64,000 nt of DNA from assembly GCF_033449965.1 (NCBI RefSeq), contig NZ_CP137761.1, positions 558,001 through 622,000 of the forward strand. The letters run 5' to 3'. This document shows positions 1 to 8,954 of the stretch, one piece after another. The notes below the pieces were generated by a model, which saw only the letters and a list, made by a program, of their open reading frames with translations, was not told the origin of the DNA and made no database searches. Every line of letters begins with the position of its first letter. The stretch's first letter is position 1. This stretch comes from Bacillus sp. T3 (lineage in GTDB: Bacteria; Bacillota; Bacilli; Bacillales; Cytobacillaceae). Made by a program: the position numbers and the translations under genes.

Positions 1-1
1 A

Positions 2-478
2 GGTGTCATTTATTCAGCGCGTGACGCAGCCCATAAAAACATGGTCGATGCATTGAATGCTGGCGAGTCCATGCCAATCGATGTAACAGACCAAGTTATT
101 TACTATGCTGGTCCAACACCTGCTAAACCAGGCAAGCCAATTGGTTCCTGTGGTCCGACTACTAGTGGACGGATGGATGCTTATTCGCCAACGATGATGG
201 AGCAAGGATTAAGAGGAATGATCGGTAAAGGTCCTCGCAGCAAAGAAGTGATCGAATCGATGAAGAAAAATGGTGCGGTATACTTCGCAGCAATCGGTGG
301 AGCTGCAGCATTAATCGCAGACACGATTAAAAAGGTTGATATCGTTGCTTATCCAGATTTAGGACCAGAAGCTATTCGCCGTATGGAAATTGAAAATTAT
401 CCTTGTATTGTCGCTGTCGATTGTGAAGGTAATGACCTTTATGAAATTGGTGTTAAGAAATACAGAATCGAAGACTAA
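2..478 (+). CDS. Fumarate hydratase class I, beta (C-terminal) part, 5'-truncated by the window edge
   Basis: The reading frame is already open at base 2 and ends with TAA at 478, so the start lies upstream of the window. The visible ~158 residues contain the conserved run GSCGPTTSGRMD and the AIGGAAALIA segment of the beta domain of iron-sulfur fumarate hydratases and L-tartrate dehydratases. Known role of the family: reversible hydration of fumarate to malate in the cytoplasm. The next gene, 24 bases on, encodes a fumarate reductase-type flavoprotein, so fumarate hydratase is preferred over tartrate dehydratase. Whether the alpha part is fused or a separate gene cannot be seen. Confidence 0.85.
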   Translation, partial: GVIYSARDAAHKNMVDALNAGESMPIDVTDQVIYYAGPTPAKPGKPIGSCGPTTSGRMDAYSPTMMEQGLRGMIGKGPRSKEVIESMKKNGAVYFAAIGGAAALIADTIKKVDIVAYPDLGPEAIRRMEIENYPCIVAVDCEGNDLYEIGVKKYRIED

Positions 479-502
479 CAAGGAATTGAGGTGCAAATTT
501 TA

Positions 503-2212
503 ATGCTTAAATATGATGTTGTAGTTGTAGGAGCGGGCGGTGCCGGAATGATGGCGGCACTATCAGCGAGTGAAGATAAAAGTTTGCGTGTCGCTTGTAT
601 TTCAAAAATTTTCCCAACACGTTCCCATACAGGAGCGGCACAGGGCGGAATTAACGCAGCGATGGCTTATCGTGATGCCAACGATTCAACGGAAAGCCAT
701 TTCCGTGACACGGTTAAAGGAAGCGACTTTTTAGCAGACCAGGACGCGGTTGAATTTTTCACATCGAATATGCCAAAGGTTATTTCTGAATTAGATTATT
801 ACGGAGTTCCGTTTTCACGTGATGAAAATGGCCGTGTTGCGCAAAGACCATTTGGTGGCGCATCTAGTCCTAGAACGTGCTATTCAGCGGATAAAACAGG
901 ACACGTTATCTTACATGCACTATATGAACAGTGCTTAAAGAATAAAGTTGAGTTTCTTGATGACTGGCATCTTTTATCCGTTGCGGTAGAGGACGGAAAA
1001 TTCGAAGGTATCGTCGCAATGGAAATGCGTACGGGCGAGATTCGTGCGATTCAAGCGAAAGCAGTTGTTATCGCTACTGGTGGATTTGGTCGTATTTACT
1101 GGAGCAGAACAACAAATGCAATCAATATGACTGGTGATGGGACAGCAGCTTGTTTTGAAGCGGGAATTCCATTAAAGGATCCAGAGTTTGTCCAATTCCA
1201 TCCAACTGGTTTAGCTTCAACTGGGGTGCTTTTATCAGAAGCATGTCGTGGTGAAGGCGGATACCTATTAAATAAAGACGGCGAAAGATTTATGGCTCGT
1301 TATGCTCCTGAAAAAATGGAACTTGGACCTCGTGACCTCGTATCCCGTTCAATTGAAACGGAAATTAAAGAGGGTCGCGGTTTTGGTGAAGGAATGAACT
1401 CTTATGTTCTAATGGACCTTCGTCACTTAGGTGAGAAAAAAATCATGGAACGTCTTCCACAAGTACGTGAATTGGCGATGGATTTTGAAGGTGTGGACCT
1501 CATTAAGGAACCAGTACCTATTCGACCAAGCTGTCACTATATGATGGGCGGAATCCATGTTAGTGATTATAAAACATGCAGTACACCAATCGAAGGAATT
1601 CACGCAGCTGGCGAATGTTCAAGCGTATCGATTCACGGAGCAAACCGTCTTGGCGGAAACTCTGTAGCGGATGTAGTGTTATTTGGTAAATATGCTGGTC
1701 TTGGTGCGAAAGAAACAGCGAAGCGACGTTCATTTGCAGGTACGAAGAAATTAGAAGCTGAGACACTTAAATGGAAGGACGAGTTTGAAACGATTCGTCA
1801 CAAGAAGACGGGTATCAACATGTTCAGTATCCGTGACCGCTTAGCGGAAACAATGTGGTACAATGTTGGGATTTTCCGGACTGAATCGGAAATGGCTCAA
1901 GCGCTTCAAACAGTTGAGCAGCTTTTAGAAGAATATAAGGATGCTTTCTGTGGAGATTCTTCTATTAAATATAATATGGCATTTTTAAACTACGTTGAAA
2001 TTGGTAATATTTTAAAACTTGCCAAGGCCGTAACAATGGGTGCCCTCAATCGTAAAGAGAGCCGTGGCTCGCATTCGAGAGCGGATTATCCTGAGCGTAA
2101 TGATGGTGAGTTCCTGAAACATACATTGATTCATAAGGAAGGGGACAACTATCGTTTAGATTACATCCAGGTAAAAATCACGAAATATCAACCGAAGGAG
2201 CGGAAGTATTAA
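503..2212 (+). CDS. Succinate dehydrogenase/fumarate reductase flavoprotein subunit, type E-like
   Basis: About 569 residues. An N-terminal Rossmann motif (VVVVGAGGAGMMAA) is followed by RSHTGAAQGGINAAM, where the His would carry covalent FAD, then HPTGLASTG and EACRGEGG of the substrate site. The family interconverts succinate and fumarate. I chose ATG 503 over GTG 491 because GAGGTG at 488-493 is a well spaced ribosome site for 503. No Tat or Sec signal is present, so the protein should face the cytoplasm, unlike the periplasmic MfrA form. It lies between fumarase and an iron-sulfur subunit with spacings of 24 and 1 base, which indicates one operon. It differs clearly from the second flavoprotein in this window (21237-23000). 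Confidence 0.9.
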   Translation: MLKYDVVVVGAGGAGMMAALSASEDKSLRVACISKIFPTRSHTGAAQGGINAAMAYRDANDSTESHFRDTVKGSDFLADQDAVEFFTSNMPKVISELDYYGVPFSRDENGRVAQRPFGGASSPRTCYSADKTGHVILHALYEQCLKNKVEFLDDWHLLSVAVEDGKFEGIVAMEMRTGEIRAIQAKAVVIATGGFGRIYWSRTTNAINMTGDGTAACFEAGIPLKDPEFVQFHPTGLASTGVLLSEACRGEGGYLLNKDGERFMARYAPEKMELGPRDLVSRSIETEIKEGRGFGEGMNSYVLMDLRHLGEKKIMERLPQVRELAMDFEGVDLIKEPVPIRPSCHYMMGGIHVSDYKTCSTPIEGIHAAGECSSVSIHGANRLGGNSVADVVLFGKYAGLGAKETAKRRSFAGTKKLEAETLKWKDEFETIRHKKTGINMFSIRDRLAETMWYNVGIFRTESEMAQALQTVEQLLEEYKDAFCGDSSIKYNMAFLNYVEIGNILKLAKAVTMGALNRKESRGSHSRADYPERNDGEFLKHTLIHKEGDNYRLDYIQVKITKYQPKERKY

Positions 2213-2213
2213 T

Positions 2214-3173
2214 ATGTATACTACATTATTTTTCAAGATTAAGAGATTTGATGGCGAGCGCGAATGGTTCCAGGATTATGAAATTCCTTATGAAAAAGGA
2301 AAGACGATTCTGTGGGCGCTAACAACAGTTCGTGAAACACTCGATCCGACCCTTACTTTTACATCAGCTTGCCGACACGCAATTTGCGGTAGCTGTGCCG
2401 TTCGAGTTAACGACAATGCTTTTCTTGCCTGTAAAACGTCATTAGATGAAGTTTTGGAAACCTTCAATACAAACTATTTAACTTTTGAGCCGTTGAAAAA
2501 TTTCGATGTGATCAAAGACTTAGCGATTGCTTGGGAACCAAAAATGGATAAGATGGAGCAAGTAAAGCCATGGTTAATTCCATCTGATGAAGGTACAAAG
2601 GAAGACGGTTTTATTCAAGCAGAGGATGATTATCATGAAATCGCTGCGCCAACAGATTGTATTTTATGTGGTGTGTGTGCATCTGAATGTAATCAGCTTG
2701 CGATCAATGATGGAACGTATTTAGATCCGTTTATTTTAAATCGTGCTTATCGTTTTGCAGTCGATTCTCGTGATGGCTCACCAGAAGAGCATATACGTCC
2801 GGTTTATGAAAATGAGCTATGGAAATGCTTGCACTGTATGCAGTGTGTGACGAAATGCCCAAAAGGTATTCCATTGACTGAACAAATTGCTTATTTACGT
2901 GCAGAGTCGATCAAGATGGGTGAAACGAAAAACCTAGGTGCCAGGCATGCGTTTGCGTTCCATGATGATGTACGAAGCAAAGGACGCCTAAACGAAGTAA
3001 TGCTACCGATTAAAACAGAAGGTATTGTGAACACGGTAAGTAAACGTGTACCGTTTGCCTTAAGAATGATTACAAAGGGTAAAATTAACCCGCTCCATAT
3101 GCCAAAGGCCGTTGAAGGTATTAAAGGAATTCGCGAAATTTATAAGTATGCTGAGGAGGTTAGAAAATCATGA
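2214..3173 (+). CDS. Succinate dehydrogenase/fumarate reductase iron-sulfur subunit, type E-like
   Basis: 319 residues, longer than the usual ~250. The N-terminal ferredoxin domain has CRHAICGSC and a fourth Cys 12 residues later for [2Fe-2S]. The C-terminal domain has CILCGVCASEC and CLHCMQCVTKCPKG. The last motif has an extra Cys compared with the Cx5Cx3CP of classic SdhB. From family knowledge, this extra Cys marks type E (Sulfolobus-like) enzymes, in which a second [4Fe-4S] replaces [3Fe-4S]. It transfers electrons between the flavoprotein and the CCG-domain subunit encoded next, whose ATG overlaps this stop by 4 bases (ATGA at 3170-3173). Confidence 0.9.
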   Translation: MYTTLFFKIKRFDGEREWFQDYEIPYEKGKTILWALTTVRETLDPTLTFTSACRHAICGSCAVRVNDNAFLACKTSLDEVLETFNTNYLTFEPLKNFDVIKDLAIAWEPKMDKMEQVKPWLIPSDEGTKEDGFIQAEDDYHEIAAPTDCILCGVCASECNQLAINDGTYLDPFILNRAYRFAVDSRDGSPEEHIRPVYENELWKCLHCMQCVTKCPKGIPLTEQIAYLRAESIKMGETKNLGARHAFAFHDDVRSKGRLNEVMLPIKTEGIVNTVSKRVPFALRMITKGKINPLHMPKAVEGIKGIREIYKYAEEVRKS

Positions 3174-4060
3174 GTCTAAAATACGCCTTTTTCCCAGGAT
3201 GTACATTAGAATCAGCAGCTGAAGAGCTCATGATTTCTACAAAAAAAATTGCATCCGCATTAGGAATCGAATTAATCGAAATTAATGGTTGGACATGCTG
3301 TGGTGCAAGCCATATTCAAGACGTAGACAATTTATTGGCTACATCTATTAACGCACGAAACATTGCCCTTGCAGAAGAAATGGGCACGGTGAAGATGTTA
3401 ACAGTTTGTAATACGTGTACATTAATGTTGCGTACAGCTAAGCTGAAAATGGACAAAAATGAAAAACTTCGCACGCAAGTGAATGAAGGTTTAGATCGAG
3501 CTGGTCTTAAGTATAAGGGTACAACTGAAGTGACTCATCTTCTTTGGGCATTAATCGAGGATTACGGCTTAGAGAATTTACGGAAGAAAGTAGTAAGACC
3601 TTTAACTGGTTTAAAGGTAGCGAATTTCTATGGCTGTCATATCGTTATGCCACCGGATGTAATGGGCTTTGAGAATCACATGAACCCACAATCAATGGAA
3701 ATGGTTGCTGATGTATTAGGTGCAGAAAGTGTTGATTTTGATCAGCGATTAGCTTGCTGTGGTTTCCATTCAGTTTATCCAGCTGAAAGAGAAGTAATGG
3801 ATTTAACGGCTAAGAACTGCTTGTCACCAAAATATGCTGGAGCTGATTGCATTGTTACTCCATGTCCGTTATGCCAGTTGCAGCTGGATGCTTATCAGCC
3901 GGAAGCTCAAAAAGTAAATCCAGAGGATATCTCAATGCCAATTCTTCACTTACCACAGTTAATTGGTCTTGCTCTAGGATTTTCACCAGAAGAGCTGGCG
4001 ATCCAACGCCACGTGGTTGACGCGATCCCAGCATTAAAACGCTCACTAGTAATGGCATAA
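3170..4060 (+). CDS. CCG-domain (heterodisulfide reductase B-like) subunit, SdhE/MfrE/TfrB type
   Basis: 296 residues with two complete cysteine-rich CCG domains. The first has FPGCT, TCCGAS and CNTCTLM; the second has FYGCH, LACCGFHS and CPLCQLQ. Such proteins bind non-cubane or cubane iron-sulfur clusters and replace the haem-bearing membrane anchor in type E succinate:quinone reductases. They also form half of thiol:fumarate reductase and 8-methylmenaquinol:fumarate reductase. No transmembrane helix is evident, so membrane contact would be peripheral. The ATGA overlap with the iron-sulfur gene shows translational coupling. A GlcF or LutA role is less likely given these neighbours. The electron donor cannot be told from sequence. 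Confidence 0.85.
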   Translation: MSLKYAFFPGCTLESAAEELMISTKKIASALGIELIEINGWTCCGASHIQDVDNLLATSINARNIALAEEMGTVKMLTVCNTCTLMLRTAKLKMDKNEKLRTQVNEGLDRAGLKYKGTTEVTHLLWALIEDYGLENLRKKVVRPLTGLKVANFYGCHIVMPPDVMGFENHMNPQSMEMVADVLGAESVDFDQRLACCGFHSVYPAEREVMDLTAKNCLSPKYAGADCIVTPCPLCQLQLDAYQPEAQKVNPEDISMPILHLPQLIGLALGFSPEELAIQRHVVDAIPALKRSLVMA

Positions 4061-4073
4061 GGGGAATTTCTCC

Positions 4074-4415
4074 ATGGATTATGTGTTTGAGAAGAAGGCT
4101 AAGTTAGTTGGGAAGATTGGTAGTGGAAAGCTGTGGTTGTTAAATATTACGGATGACTGGATTCATGATCAATATGGCGATAGCCATATTTATTACGGAA
4201 CGATTCATTCAAGTAAGCAAGCCTTTCACCCCGTTTCAACCTCGATCACTGGCTATTTTCAGGACGAAGACACAAAAGGGTGGATAAAGGTCAAGGATGG
4301 TGTCGCCATTCTCGCCGAAGAAAACCCTGAAAACTCCTGGAAGACTAATATAAATGAGTTTGTCAAAATCTCGATAAAAGCAGGGTGTACCGGAAAGTTA
4401 AGTTTGGAAAGTTAA
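4074..4415 (+). CDS. Conserved hypothetical protein (113 aa)
   Basis: A soluble, mixed-charge protein of 113 residues with no signal peptide or membrane segment and no family that I recognise. It starts 13 bases after the CCG-domain gene behind AAGGGGAATTTCTCC, so it belongs to the same transcript as the fumarase/fumarate reductase cluster. It is followed by a clear terminator. Its reality rests on the ribosome site, the operon position and the absence of overlap. The function is unknown. Confidence 0.7.
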   Translation: MDYVFEKKAKLVGKIGSGKLWLLNITDDWIHDQYGDSHIYYGTIHSSKQAFHPVSTSITGYFQDEDTKGWIKVKDGVAILAEENPENSWKTNINEFVKISIKAGCTGKLSLES

Positions 4416-4471
4416 CAATCAACATTTGATTTAACCCTATATCTTTTATCTCTCTCTGTACTAAATAGAAA

Positions 4472-4520
4472 AGTCCTTCAAGTTGGAATTTGATTTCTAT
4501 CTTGAAGGATTTTTTGTTTT
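4472..4520 (+). terminator. Rho-independent terminator of the type E frd/sdh cluster
   Basis: TCCTTCAAG (from 4474) pairs with CTTGAAGGA (to 4509) and is followed by TTTTTTG. It closes the operon that ends with the 113-aa gene. Confidence 0.85.
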
Positions 4521-4687
4521 TTGAAGCAAAGGGATGGTTCTTTTGCTGCAAAAGAATGGTGTAGGAGGACAGATGGTTCACCTGCTTCTTTTGTAAAAAA
4601 ACTCCTCATGCTTCAGTTGTAAATGTGAGCGTTTTCTTTTATTTTTACGTTATAATAATTAGGCAATTAATAAGGGGAAGTGGTGGA

Positions 4688-5604
4688 ATGCAATCGATCA
4701 CAATTGGGGATTTAGTTAAACGATTTTCATTGGAGGTTTTGGCAGGGAAACAGCATTTGCAGCGGACTGTCACAAAATCTCGATCACATCGGCCAGGGCT
4801 TGAGTTTATCGGCTTTTTTGAATTTTTTCCGATGGAGCAGGTTCAGGTTCTTGGGCAAAATGAAATAACCTATTTACATACGCTTGATAAAGAAGAGCGG
4901 GCGATGCGGGTTGGCAATATTGTTAAGTACCATCCGCCTTGTTTTATCGTGACGGACGATCAGCGGGGGCTTGTCAATTTAATGCGATACTGTGATGAGG
5001 AAGGCATCCCTCTTCTGCATACAAAGGAACCAACCTATGAATTCAGTGCCAAGCTTGATTCTTTTTTAGTCAAAGCATTAGCACCAGAGATAGCAGTTCA
5101 TGGAGTATGCCTCAATGTTTTTGGAATGGGCATTTTACTTCGCGGTGTTTCAGGTATTGGGAAAAGCGAGACCGCCCATACATTGATTGGGCGAGGGCAC
5201 AGACTCGTTGCCGATGATATTGTCGTCCTGAAGAAGCTCAGTCCACAAACACTGCTCGGAACTCATAATGAAACAAACAAGGAGTTTCTCGCTCTTCGAA
5301 GTATTGGTCTGTTGAATGTAGTCCGACTTTATGGGAGAAAAGCCTATCAGGATGAGACAAGAATTTCACTCGATATTGAATTGACAAGATGGAAGGATAA
5401 CTCCTTAAATAATGAGCTTGAGGTAGAGCCTTCATTTACTGAATATTTGGGTGTCGAAATTCCTCATATTGAAATTCAGCTCCAGCCGGGCGTGATGTTG
5501 TTGGCCTAATTGAAGCCGCAGCTAATAACTGGTACCTAAAGCAGCAAGGCTACAGTGCAGCCGACGAATTTCTAAAAAGACTTGAATCAGACTTGCCAGA
5601 ATGA
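4688..5604 (+). pseudogene. hprK: HPr kinase/phosphorylase, orphan copy, frame broken near the 3' end
   Basis: The protein from ATG 4688 has the HPrK N-terminal domain (HRPGLEFIGFFEFFP, residues ~34-48), the catalytic His139 (VHG) and the Walker A loop GVSGIGKS (153-160), followed by ADDIV. HPrK phosphorylates and dephosphorylates Ser46 of HPr in carbon catabolite control. The frame stops at 5509, but after a one-base shift in CCGGGCGTGATG (~5493-5497) the homologous C-terminus (DVVGLIEAAANNW) continues to TGA 5604. This implies one missing base. The usual hprK neighbours (lgt, ppaX, trxB) are absent, so this is probably a second copy. ATG 4688 has a GGGGAAGTGGTGGA leader and is preferred over the upstream 4625 start. 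Confidence 0.8.
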
Positions 5605-5610
5605 AGTAAA

Positions 5611-5645
5611 CAGGGGGACGAGCCTATGGTTCTCCTGCTTTTTTG
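5611..5645 (+). terminator. Likely terminator after hprK
   Basis: CAGGGGGA pairs with TTCTCCTG, including G-T pairs, and is followed by C and TTTTTT. The rest of the gap up to 5892 is AT-rich with no further feature that I can support. Confidence 0.6.
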
Positions 5646-5892
5646 TTTGGACCCGTTCTTACTTTGAAAATAGGAAAAAACAAACTGTTTATTATGTTGC
5701 AAATAGTTGGCAAGTATAGTCATTTGTTTAATACAATAAAAGAAAAGCGTAGTTGGTTTTCTGATGGAGCACTTCAGAATTAATGTGAGATATCCCATAA
5801 ATCATAAGAAATTCCATTGTTGACCTAGTTCATTTTTGTGATGCACTCGTATGATACGGTAAGACAATTTCTCATACGATGAGGTGTTCGTA

Positions 5893-6599
5893 ATGGCGAT
5901 ACGAATGAAATATGTACCGATTGTGTTTACGCTTCCTTTTTTTATTTAAGTTTCAAATCTGATACAATGGCTGTCTTGTTATCGGGCGATACTGACGCAG
6001 TAAAAGGATTATCTCATGGCAGTCTATTCCTTATTCTAATGCTTACTCTTCTCCTCATGACCGTCCAAAATCTGTTTACGATCATTCCTCTTATTTTATT
6101 AATCTCGATTAATGTTTCTCTGTTTGGATTTACAGGAGGATACCTGTGGAGCTGGCTCGGCAGTGTTGCTGGTGCAGTGGTTTCATTTTATATGACACGA
6201 TATTGGTTTCAGAATTTCTTTTCAAAGTACGTCAATGAAAAATGGGAAACAAAAATGGAGGAAAATGGGTTTTGGTTCGTTTTCTTTGGCCGAGTCATGC
6301 CGTTCATTCCGACAAGTGTAGTCAATATTGCAGCGGGCATTAGCTCTATTCGCTTCCTAAAATTTTTCTACGCTACCGCACTTGGCAACCTAATATACTT
6401 CTTCTTTCTTTCAGCTATTTCGCTCGGAATACTTTCTATCCCATGGGAAAATGGCATTTATGCAGGAATCGCTGCTCTAGCTCTAATCATTTTTCTTGTC
6501 ATCAAGAAAAGGAAGCATGGGGAAGTTTCGCTTGTTTCCCTCCAAACAAGTGATCATGTGGAAGTTGTCGAATCAGTTGAAAGCAGTGAACAAATATAA
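5893..6599 (+). pseudogene. TVP38/TMEM64 (VTT/DedA-like) membrane protein, frame broken in a T7 tract
   Basis: The frame from ATG 5893 (MAIRMKYVPIVFTLPFF) stops after a run of seven T at 5937-5943. With eight T the frame joins YLSFKSDT and the long frame from 5967. The product would be ~235 residues with about five hydrophobic segments and the VTT-domain hallmark FFGRVMPFIPTSVVNIAAG. The family acts in lipid scrambling or membrane homeostasis. It stands alone, 289 bases after hprK. The indel may be a homopolymer sequencing error or slippage. Initiation at 5967 would remove the first helix. Confidence 0.75.
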
Positions 6600-6615
6600 G
6601 TATTGAGACCACCTC

Positions 6616-7827
6616 TTAAACAAGTGAGCCTCTTTTTCCCTCGTGAAAAAGGAGTGTGTAAAAAAACATACACACTCCTTTCTTACTCCTTTTCAGAACT
6701 GTTCTGGTAATTTTCTCCCCAACAGATGTGGAAGGATTGTCTCCCAGCTTCCTCAGTTTGCCAATGATTAATAATAATGCAGGAAGAATTAACCCATAAA
6801 CGGAGGCAAAGGGTGTCCAAATTGACCCAATAACGGACAGAAAGTAGGCTGAATTCGGATAGGCTATTAATGAAAGAACAATCATGATCATGGAGAATGG
6901 AAAAAATAAAAATTGATATTTTTTTAGCCTTAATGTTTGCGCTAAGCTCAAGGAAGATGCATAAAAACAAATGGTCAGTTTAAAAAAGATTGTGATAAAC
7001 CATAATATGGCAAGGCTGGCCTCGATTCTTTGAATGAAACCGCCTATATTAATCCTTGTTGCTAAAAGAAAAGTGGGGTAGATGACGTTTGTTGTTGTTC
7101 TATATCCGATCACTAGTATGGTTACTAGGGAAATGATTATAAGAATGATTCCCCCAAACAAATAACCAATTATAAAGGAACGCTTAGCATCCTTTGTTCC
7201 GTGGACAAAAGGAAATAGCATTAAAAACACGACAAGCTCCATACATGGAGTTCCGATAAATGGGAGAGCACCATTGATGATTGATTTCATGCCACTTTCA
7301 TAGATTGGCTGAATATTTACTAGCTCAATTTGTGGAAGAATTAAGAGGATGAGAATTAAAAAAAATAAGATCACCCATGGAAATAACATCTCTGAAGTAC
7401 GTGAATACGCTTCTAGTCCATAATAGAGCCCAAAAAGAACGATGGCTAAAAAAAAGATCTCAATAAACTGAATCGGCGTGGCATCCAATATATGAGTGAC
7501 CATGAAATCTCCTATATTTCGTAGGACAAGTGCAGAAATAAGGAAGAAATAGGCTGAAAAAGAGAGGGATACTAACTTTCCTAACCACTTTCCGAGGATT
7601 TTCTCGCAATATTCCGCTAAGGTCATCTTTGGAAAAGTACTCCCTAATGCATTGTATAGCAATACAAGCAAAACCCCTACAATAACACCCACAATGGCAG
7701 CGAGCCAAGCATCCTGCTTCGCTTTAGCAGCAAAAGCGGATGGCAATAATAAAACAGAGCTTCCAATTAGATACATCATCACTAATACTGAAAATTGCAC
7801 ATGAGATATTTTTCCATTTTCTAGCAT
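6616..7827 (-). CDS. GerAB-like spore germination/amino-acid permease family protein (orphan)
   Basis: 403 residues, about ten hydrophobic helices, N-terminus MLENGKISHVQFSVLVMMYLIGSSVLLLPS. The length and pattern match the endospore germination permease family, whose members sit in the inner spore membrane and help sense germinants. No gerAA or gerAC partners are adjacent. The C-terminus reads through a terminator-like hairpin. One extra base in the GGGG run at ~6716-6719 would give VGGENYQNSSEKE and a stop at ~6683, right before the hairpin, so the last ~20 residues may be a frame artefact. A divergent gap of 239 bases separates it from tauE. Confidence 0.85.
   Translation of the reverse strand: MLENGKISHVQFSVLVMMYLIGSSVLLLPSAFAAKAKQDAWLAAIVGVIVGVLLVLLYNALGSTFPKMTLAEYCEKILGKWLGKLVSLSFSAYFFLISALVLRNIGDFMVTHILDATPIQFIEIFFLAIVLFGLYYGLEAYSRTSEMLFPWVILFFLILILLILPQIELVNIQPIYESGMKSIINGALPFIGTPCMELVVFLMLFPFVHGTKDAKRSFIIGYLFGGIILIIISLVTILVIGYRTTTNVIYPTFLLATRINIGGFIQRIEASLAILWFITIFFKLTICFYASSLSLAQTLRLKKYQFLFFPFSMIMIVLSLIAYPNSAYFLSVIGSIWTPFASVYGLILPALLLIIGKLRKLGDNPSTSVGEKITRTVLKRSKKGVCMFFYTLLFHEGKRGSLV
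6648..6682 (-). terminator. Terminator hairpin near the end of the GerAB-like gene
   Basis: AAGGAGTGTGTA and TACACACTCCTT form a 12-bp stem around AAAAAACA. The hairpin lies inside the annotated 3' end of the permease gene, which is unusual and suggests that the true stop is just before it. Confidence 0.6.
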
Positions 7828-8066
7828 TATTATCCCCTTAGCCCTCTATTTGTTCTATTATTATCCTTCTTATAAAAATAAAATATACAACTTTTGAGAG
7901 CCTCGAAAATTTATCATAGACCACTTTTTCAAATCAGCAGGAATTCAAAACATTTTTATTAAAAAAGATGAAGAAAGGTAGTACAATTATTAGATTAGAA
8001 AATCCCATTGTTATTGTAGGAAAATTAGTTTAAAAATCTGAAGTCCGAAGAAAGAGGTTATGAATT

Positions 8067-8807
8067 TTGTTGCTGATATTGACGATGCTGATGCTAGGAG
8101 TTTTGCTTGGTTTTATTGGTGCTGGCGGGTCTGGCTTTATTATTGCCCTTCTTGTTACGGTTTTTAATATCCCAATCCATTCTGCGATTGGAACCGCAGT
8201 TCCGGTCATGTTTTTTACAGTATTGACCGGAAGCTTGAGTCATTTTCGGGATGGAAATATAAATTTAAAGAAAGGGATTATGGTCGGGTTATTTGGTGGT
8301 GTGGGCGCTTATTTTGGAATGCGCTTGACTCCGTTTATAAATCCTAATGTGCTAATGCTGTTTACCGTTTCAGCCCTCACACTTTCAGGAATTCTAATAT
8401 GGGCCAAAACGAAAATAGTTTCAGAACCTAACGAACAGCAAGAAGAATTGGGATTCCTCCGTTATGCTGCTGTAGGACTAGGGAACGGATTCATTTCGGG
8501 TACGTTCGGCATCGGTGCGGCACCGTTCATCCAACTATCCTTGTTAAAATGGCTCCATTTCCCGATGCGAATTGCAGCAGGGACAACAATGCTGGTCATT
8601 CTCCCGATTGCCCTGTTTGCATCAATTGGCTCTTTTCAAAACGGCTACTTCGATATGGAATTGTTTTTACAAGTGGCATTAAGCACGATGATCGGTTCAT
8701 ATATTGGTGCAAAATTAACGAAACGGCTGCCGCAAATTTTCTTGCGCTATGGCATTGTCGTAACTCCAATTGTGAGCGCAATAGTGCTGTTAATTAATTT
8801 CCTGTAA
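8067..8807 (+). CDS. TauE/SafE family sulfite/anion exporter-like membrane protein
   Basis: 246 residues with about eight hydrophobic segments and two related halves, each with a Gly-rich loop (GFIGAGGSGF and GFISGTFGIGAAPF). This matches the TauE/SafE family of putative sulfite, sulfonate or organic-anion exporters. The start is TTG 8067 behind AAAGAGG. The nearby ATG 8060 is out of frame. The gene is monocistronic, with a strong bidirectional terminator downstream. Nothing nearby indicates the substrate. Confidence 0.85.
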   Translation: MLLILTMLMLGVLLGFIGAGGSGFIIALLVTVFNIPIHSAIGTAVPVMFFTVLTGSLSHFRDGNINLKKGIMVGLFGGVGAYFGMRLTPFINPNVLMLFTVSALTLSGILIWAKTKIVSEPNEQQEELGFLRYAAVGLGNGFISGTFGIGAAPFIQLSLLKWLHFPMRIAAGTTMLVILPIALFASIGSFQNGYFDMELFLQVALSTMIGSYIGAKLTKRLPQIFLRYGIVVTPIVSAIVLLINFL

Positions 8808-8847
8808 GACGTGTGCACAGCTGGTTAAGTTTTAGATTTGAGGCAAT

Positions 8848-8900
8848 AAAAATGAGGGTGCTCCACAAAAAGCCAAAACTTTTCGGAGCACCCTCATTTT
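8848..8900. terminator. Bidirectional terminator
   Basis: AAAATGAGGGTGCTCC and GGAGCACCCTCATTTT form a perfect 16-bp stem with A/T flanks on both sides. It serves tauE on + and the MltG-like gene on -. Confidence 0.9.
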
Positions 8901-8954
8901 CAATATATGTTAAACTCAAAAATCTCTCAAACTGCTAACCCAGTAGAACCACGA

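Noticed and set aside
3170..4060. Glycolate oxidase GlcF or lactate-utilisation LutA
   Set aside because: Both are CCG-domain proteins, but the neighbours are fumarase and SDH subunits, not LutB/LutC or GlcD.
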